Shown here: in pieces, positions 42,579 through 46,595 of the stretch | How positions within the stretch are numbered: the stretch's first letter is position 1 | How the letters are laid out: each line of letters opens with the position of its first letter | Assembly (NCBI RefSeq): GCF_945957265.1 | Contig: NZ_CAMFKO010000034.1 | Coordinates: forward strand, 1-46,595 | Direction of reading: 5' to 3' | Origin: an uncultured Dechloromonas sp. | Lineage (GTDB): Bacteria > Pseudomonadota > Gammaproteobacteria > Burkholderiales > Rhodocyclaceae | DNA length: 46,595 nucleotides | Translations under genes and position numbers: made by a program | Notes under the pieces: generated by a model | What the model was told of the DNA's origin: nothing | The model's input: only the letters and a program-made list of their open reading frames with translations | The model's database searches: none

Positions 42579-42971
42579 ATGAAAACAGTCGTCAGAGCCT
42601 TCTTCAAAACGCTGCGTGTCATTCTCGGCCCCTTCATGCTGCTCGGCGAATTCGTCACCCGGCCGAAGGCCATGTCGCGGCCAGCCTCGAGCCAGGCCGA
42701 GATCGACCGGCAGTGCGCCAGTCTCGTCCTCTATCAGTACAAAACCTGCCCGTTCTGCATCAAGGTGCGCCAGGAGATGCGGCGTCTGGCGCTTGATGTG
42801 CAAAAGCGCGATGCGCAACAACCGGGGGCAATCCGCGATGAACTGGTGAGTGGTGGCGGCAAGGCGAAAGTGCCCTGCCTGAAAATCACCGATGCGGCCG
42901 GCAAGACCGAGTGGCTGTACGAATCCGGCGAGATCATCAAGTATCTGCGCAGCCGTTTCGCCGCCGCCTGA
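42579..42971 (+). CDS. Glutaredoxin-domain protein with N-terminal hydrophobic extension
   Basis: A 130-residue protein. Residues 50-128 form a glutaredoxin domain with the dithiol active site CPFC (YQYKTCPFCIKVRQEM), the cis-proline segment KAKVPCLKI and a GEIIKYL helix that binds glutathione. The first 35 residues (VVRAFFKTLRVILGPFMLLGEFVTRPKAM) form one basic, hydrophobic helix that could anchor it to the inner membrane. It should reduce disulfides or glutathionylated thiols. No clear ribosome site precedes the ATG. A terminator follows about 45 bases after the stop. Confidence 0.9.
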   Translation: MKTVVRAFFKTLRVILGPFMLLGEFVTRPKAMSRPASSQAEIDRQCASLVLYQYKTCPFCIKVRQEMRRLALDVQKRDAQQPGAIRDELVSGGGKAKVPCLKITDAAGKTEWLYESGEIIKYLRSRFAAA

Positions 42972-43016
42972 TGTAACCGGCCGATATTGAACGGCCCGTC
43001 GGTCAGCCTGTTTGAG

Positions 43017-43046
43017 CAGCAGCCTTCAAGTCAGGCTGCTGTTTTT
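43017..43046 (+). terminator. Rho-independent terminator after glutaredoxin
   Basis: Stem CAGCAGCCT/AGGCTGCTG with a 7-base loop is followed by five T residues. It also lies just beyond the 3' end of the convergent FliD-C-like gene. Confidence 0.85.
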
Positions 43047-43067
43047 CGTTTACGCCAAAACACCAGT

Positions 43068-44066
43068 TCAGCCAACGCCGTGCGTCGCGTTGTAGTTGGC
43101 CAATGCCCTAGCCAACTGCCCGGTCGGTTTCGCCGGGTCGCCCAGGCCGAATTCGGCCTGCAGGGACGTCATGTTGGTATCAATATAGCCAACGACGTGC
43201 GACAGATTATCCAGACGGTTATTGATGAAATTGCCGGCCGAATTCCACAGCTCGGCCGCCTTGGCGAAATGGGCGGTGAATTCGTGCAGCGCCCCGATGG
43301 CGGCCGACTTGCCGTTGGCCAGCGCGGCATCCAGGTGAGCGTTATCGACGGTCGCCCGCTTGGTCACCGGGTCGATGCTCAGGCCCAGGTCGGCCATGCC
43401 GTGCAGCCCGTCCTTGGCGCCATGGAACGGATTGGCGATGCTCTGCTCCAGTTCCCACTGCGCAATCCTGGCCGCCTGCGTGCCCGCCAGCATGCCGCCA
43501 TCCTTCAGCTCGCCGCCGAAGCGCTGCATCCAGCCATTGTAGGCATCGGCAAAAGCCTGCACGCGGGCGCGGATGTCCTCTCTACCCGTCGCTACATCGG
43601 TGCCGCCCAGCTTGATAGCCTCCTGCTGCAACGTCGACACATAGGCCTTCATGTCGCCCATTTCGGACGACTCGGCCTTGTAGGCGACGGCCCGGGCGTT
43701 GATATCCGTCATCATCCGGTAGGCCGACTCCGGGTCGAACAGCCCCATGTTGCACCCCGTTGCCGAAACGCCATGCGTGCCGCTGATGCTGGCGGCGCTG
43801 CCCAGCATGGCATCCAGAGACGAAATGCCGGCCGTTTTGCCGGCCCCGACAATATCGGAGAAGCTCGTCCCAGCCGACACCTTGCCAGGGCTCAGCGCGG
43901 ACGAAACCAGCGCGCCGACCGTTTGCGATTGAATGCTGGCCATCTGCAACTTCAGCTCGGACGAAAAATCCACCGCCCTTGCCGAACCCGCAACTGGCGT
44001 CGCTACCTTGCCGCCCTGGAGTTTCGAGAAATCGAAACTCTTGCCGTTGATTTGATTGATCGACAT
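43068..44066 (-). CDS. FliD-C-like, possibly flagellar or surface-associated protein
   Basis: A 332-residue protein without a signal peptide. Residues 1-75 are low-complexity, Ser/Gln-rich (MSINQINGKSFDFSKLQGGK). The centre is helical. The region near 225-290 (HGMADLGLSIDPVTKRATVDNAHLDAALANGKSAAIGAL) looks like the C-terminal domain of the flagellar cap FliD, where a similar LG-I-D-x-T-G-L-x-D-x2-L-x-AL pattern occurs, followed by a long coiled helix. GGAGG lies six bases before the ATG at 44066. No flagellar genes are nearby. It could be an orphan export-apparatus substrate or a FliD-derived protein; confidence in any function is low. Confidence 0.62.
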   Translation of the reverse strand: MSINQINGKSFDFSKLQGGKVATPVAGSARAVDFSSELKLQMASIQSQTVGALVSSALSPGKVSAGTSFSDIVGAGKTAGISSLDAMLGSAASISGTHGVSATGCNMGLFDPESAYRMMTDINARAVAYKAESSEMGDMKAYVSTLQQEAIKLGGTDVATGREDIRARVQAFADAYNGWMQRFGGELKDGGMLAGTQAARIAQWELEQSIANPFHGAKDGLHGMADLGLSIDPVTKRATVDNAHLDAALANGKSAAIGALHEFTAHFAKAAELWNSAGNFINNRLDNLSHVVGYIDTNMTSLQAEFGLGDPAKPTGQLARALANYNATHGVG

Positions 44067-44408
44067 ATCGCCTCCAGTTGTTTGGAAGGCCAAAGACCCC
44101 CTCGTCCTACTTCATGTCCAGTTACAGGCAACAATCACACCGGTCTTCTTCACGGCCTTGGATCGTAGTGGCGCAAAGCCGAACCCCCGGTCGGCCCGCT
44201 TGCTGTACTAGGAACCCGAAGGCAGCTGAACGTATAGGGCAGAACTTCCACGGTCAATGACAGACCTGAAACCAGCAGGCATGTTCCCGGCAAGGCAGAT
44301 AATTCTTTCTGGCTGCTAAGCAGCAAGGCCAACCTAGAGGAACTGCCCGTTTTTGTGGCTGACCGAATAATAATAGAGGTCTGCCCCCTGTTTTTTTACG
44401 TTGTTGAA
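44067..44408. other. Intergenic stretch without a gene
   Basis: This 342-base gap lies between two reverse-strand genes. The right part should contain the 3' end signals of the NTPase gene and the left part the promoter of the FliD-C-like gene. I see no convincing ORF, promoter or terminator. A possibly structured GC-rich segment (about 44120-44235) holds GCGCAAAGCC and CCCCGGTCGGCC. A pyrimidine tract CCCCCTGTTTTTTT lies at about 44385-44398. Confidence 0.6.
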
Positions 44409-46586
44409 TTAATCTGAGTCACATAATTCGACTACGTCATCATGCAGTAAACCAGATGAGGCCAATATTTTTTTTGCCCTGTCGGATTGTTTTCTGACGG
44501 GCTGAACAACGCCGCCATAGAAGCTAACCATGTTGTGCTGCTCTAAAATATCAAGAACTCCATCAATCTTCCCAATGATTGATGGCGGAATCCCTCGCTT
44601 TAGCGCAGATAGTTTTCGTCCAGACCCTGCTTGAATATAAAGTTTTCGTAATACAGTTAAAAGCGCTTTCTTGCCGTTTGATAGGCTTGTTGCACGAACA
44701 ATTGCTGCATTTGTATCCAATTCGTCGAATGATTCAATTTCGCAATCTTGAGAAATTAATTTTTCGGGCAACCCATCTCTTGAAGAAACCCCTAGAATTT
44801 TTACGATTCGACCGCCTTTTATTGATATGCTTGAATCAAGACCAAATTCGCCGACAACGAAATCTCCAAACTGGCAGTCATGAAATTCAGAATTTTTTAG
44901 TTTTACATTTTCGAGAGACATTGAATTTATGATTGCCCCTGATATTTTCAATCCCCTGCAGTCTATTTCGCTTTCTTCTTGAGCCATATCAATGGCTACC
45001 ATGAGTAGATCTGCAGAAAATTGAGAATTGTCGCTGTAGCTATTTGCATACGTAACCACGCTGTAAATATCGAAATTGTTTTTTTCAAAATAATGGGTGG
45101 CAGCTCCAATCCCGATTGAATTTAAGCCGGACAGCCATCCTCTCGATTTGGGTGGAGTTGTTCCGCGTAATGCGTGCTGCGCAACATTGAAGCCTTGCAA
45201 TGCCCAAAGCATGTCTTGGTCCACAAATTCACGGTCGGAGTCGCCAGAGCCCCGCAGCGTTAAGCATGGTAGTCGTTGTAGATGCGCTATGGATTGATTC
45301 GTAGGCTCTTGATCTGTTACCCGTTTATATATTTCAGCTAGTCCTTGAGTTGTTATTGGGCCAGTCCCGGAATACGTGGATCTCACATCTCCAGACAATT
45401 CAATAAGAACATTTCTAACGGACTCTGGGTCGATGGCAATCTTTGCAATTTTTGCTTCCCGGAGACAAACGTAGTCGATAAATTCGTCCCATGCATTACC
45501 CTGTCCGCGAGCACCGTTGATTCCGATGGCATCTTTTAGTAACCCATTTTTTGCGAGGTAGCTTAAAAATAATGGTTTGCGAGGTATCCAGTCTGGTGGA
45601 GCTTCATCAATTCCATAGGACTTTAACAATTCAAGTGCATTGGCTTCGTTAAATTCCCCGAGACGGACTAATCTAAAGTCACGGCCTACAAGGCCTAATG
45701 CAGACGCCAGTTCTTTGACGTCGTCAAAATAGTGGTCGCGCCCAGCTACTACGGCCCCCGTGCCAGAAGGGAGTGAGAGCACAATTCCCTTCAGGCCAAC
45801 CATTGATTGTGTTCTTACCTCCCTCATGAAGTTTTTATTTTGTATATTGGCAACCCCTGTTATTCCGATTTCATCGAATCCGTCGATGATTAAGCTACAC
45901 ATGTTTGCGCGTATTCCAATATTTAGTTCTTCTCTTCTTGGGTACCCAATTAATTTCCCATGGCGCTCCAAAATTTCATCACTATCCTGACTCCAATGAT
46001 CTCTCAGGTTAACTGCAATAGGGCATCTGGCCCCTTCGCCAATTTGATATTTTTTAGAAAAAATATTAAACAATTCTTTGCACGTAAAGCTTTTTCCGGA
46101 CCCAAATGGAGCTAGGATAACAACTAGTAATCCATCAGCAACCCACTGATATATATCATTCAGTCTACAGTCGGATTGGCCTTTTAGCGACTTTATCCTT
46201 GTATTGTAGGCTTCGTAGGTCATAGGCAAGTTGACATATAATTGAGGGGCTATATACCCAGAATTTGATGGTTCTTCAGCAGAACCAAATGGATAATCCG
46301 CTCGCCTTGTACAGTAGAGCGATCCATCAAAGAATCGCCTTTTGAAGTCGGTTATTGTAATTGCATTAACGTCTTGCGCTCGGCACATTGTTACAAGTGA
46401 TCCATCGATCTGCCTCTCAGTAATTAACCACATTGTGATTGGCGCCAACGGATTTGATTTTTGCTCTACTTTCCTTGCAAAAATGAGACGCTTTATGTCA
46501 GCACTTATTTTTTCTTTTTTTGTGCTGGTCGTAATAAGGACTAGCAGGCTGCTGAAATACCGCCCCGTGAACACGGCTGGCGGCAC
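44409..46586 (-). CDS. NACHT/STAND-type NTPase, probably truncated at its 5' end
   Basis: An open frame of 725 codons. The NTPase core has Walker A LAPFGSGKS near 158-166 and Walker B SLIIDGFDE near 231-239, the DG-x-DE form typical of NACHT proteins. C-terminal parts include a pentapeptide-repeat-like stretch (LKISGAIINSMSLENVKLKNSEF) and a possible winged helix. Before the NTPase, LLVLITTSTKKEKISADIKRL resembles the second half of a restriction-endonuclease-like effector. About 43-47% GC, against about 65% around it, suggests transfer. Codons beyond about 46545 are GC-rich and look like an insertion-sequence end, so the true N-terminus is probably lost. GTG at 46586 follows an in-frame TGA; ATG at 46433 is another start. 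Such proteins usually sense phage and trigger a toxic effector. Confidence 0.78.
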   Translation of the reverse strand: MPPAVFTGRYFSSLLVLITTSTKKEKISADIKRLIFARKVEQKSNPLAPITMWLITERQIDGSLVTMCRAQDVNAITITDFKRRFFDGSLYCTRRADYPFGSAEEPSNSGYIAPQLYVNLPMTYEAYNTRIKSLKGQSDCRLNDIYQWVADGLLVVILAPFGSGKSFTCKELFNIFSKKYQIGEGARCPIAVNLRDHWSQDSDEILERHGKLIGYPRREELNIGIRANMCSLIIDGFDEIGITGVANIQNKNFMREVRTQSMVGLKGIVLSLPSGTGAVVAGRDHYFDDVKELASALGLVGRDFRLVRLGEFNEANALELLKSYGIDEAPPDWIPRKPLFLSYLAKNGLLKDAIGINGARGQGNAWDEFIDYVCLREAKIAKIAIDPESVRNVLIELSGDVRSTYSGTGPITTQGLAEIYKRVTDQEPTNQSIAHLQRLPCLTLRGSGDSDREFVDQDMLWALQGFNVAQHALRGTTPPKSRGWLSGLNSIGIGAATHYFEKNNFDIYSVVTYANSYSDNSQFSADLLMVAIDMAQEESEIDCRGLKISGAIINSMSLENVKLKNSEFHDCQFGDFVVGEFGLDSSISIKGGRIVKILGVSSRDGLPEKLISQDCEIESFDELDTNAAIVRATSLSNGKKALLTVLRKLYIQAGSGRKLSALKRGIPPSIIGKIDGVLDILEQHNMVSFYGGVVQPVRKQSDRAKKILASSGLLHDDVVELCDSD

Positions 46587-46595
46587 TCAAGTAAA
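46545..46595. mobile_element. Probable end of an insertion sequence at the window edge
   Basis: At about 46543 the sequence changes abruptly from AT-rich to GC-rich. GCAGGCTGCTGAAATACCGC follows, with an inner CAGGCTG/CAGC-type palindrome and a CCGTG-AA-CACGG hairpin. Such TTTCAGCAGCCTGC-like ends recall terminal inverted repeats of transposons, from memory only. The element itself lies outside the window. Confidence 0.4.

Noticed and set aside
1..46595. rRNA, tRNA or CRISPR array
   Set aside because: No regularly spaced direct repeats, no cas genes, and no tRNA or rRNA signature sequence could be recognised on either strand.

Overview
The window is high-GC, densely packed DNA from a nitrogen-fixing betaproteobacterium, most likely a Rhodocyclaceae/Azonexaceae member of the Dechloromonas, Azonexus or Azospira kind. 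That placement is an inference from nif gene content, protein style and codon use. No rRNA, tRNA or CRISPR array is visible.

Region 1 (1-11.9 kb) is the nif accessory block. It opens with the tail of pntB, followed by nifE. A reverse-strand insert (YoeB-type toxin, Phd/YefM antitoxin, DUF488 protein) separates nifE from nifN. Then come nifN-nifX-rseC-like-DUF269-DUF683-ferredoxin and two small unrecognised genes. A GST, an FMN-binding PNPOx-like protein and a LysR regulator precede nif-iscA-nifU-nifS. Three matching control regions, each a TGT-N10-ACA NifA site followed by a -24/-12 sigma54 promoter, lie before nifE, nifN and iscA. nifN therefore has its own switch despite the insert. Together the genes serve FeMo-cofactor assembly (NifEN, NifX), Fe-S supply (NifU, NifS, IscA) and electron delivery.

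Region 2 (11.9-19.2 kb) holds a TonB receptor, a porin, a DUF302 secreted protein, fnr and hemN divergent around an FNR-type box, and a TauE/SafE-like membrane protein.

Region 3 (19.2-25 kb) is a tight run uspA-copA-GGDEF/EAL-copZ-selD. A c-di-GMP protein sits between a copper-exporting ATPase and its likely chaperone.

Region 4 (25-31.1 kb) is iron handling: a Fur-boxed siderophore receptor, a periplasmic Fe(III)-binding protein, a DUF1513 Tat protein, bfd with two Fur-like boxes, and two bacterioferritins with complementary active-site residues.

Region 5 (31.2-39.5 kb) has a multi-PAS histidine kinase overlapping a response regulator with DUF3369, degenerate GGDEF and EAL domains, then an MFS transporter, an HD hydrolase, a thioesterase and small conserved proteins.

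Region 6 (39.5-46.6 kb) is accessory. It has an XRE/AbiEii-type toxin-antitoxin pair, a small membrane protein, a GSU2403-like nucleotidyltransferase-fold protein, a glutaredoxin and a FliD-C-like protein. It ends in an AT-rich NACHT-type NTPase gene whose 5' end appears cut by a mobile-element end at the window edge.
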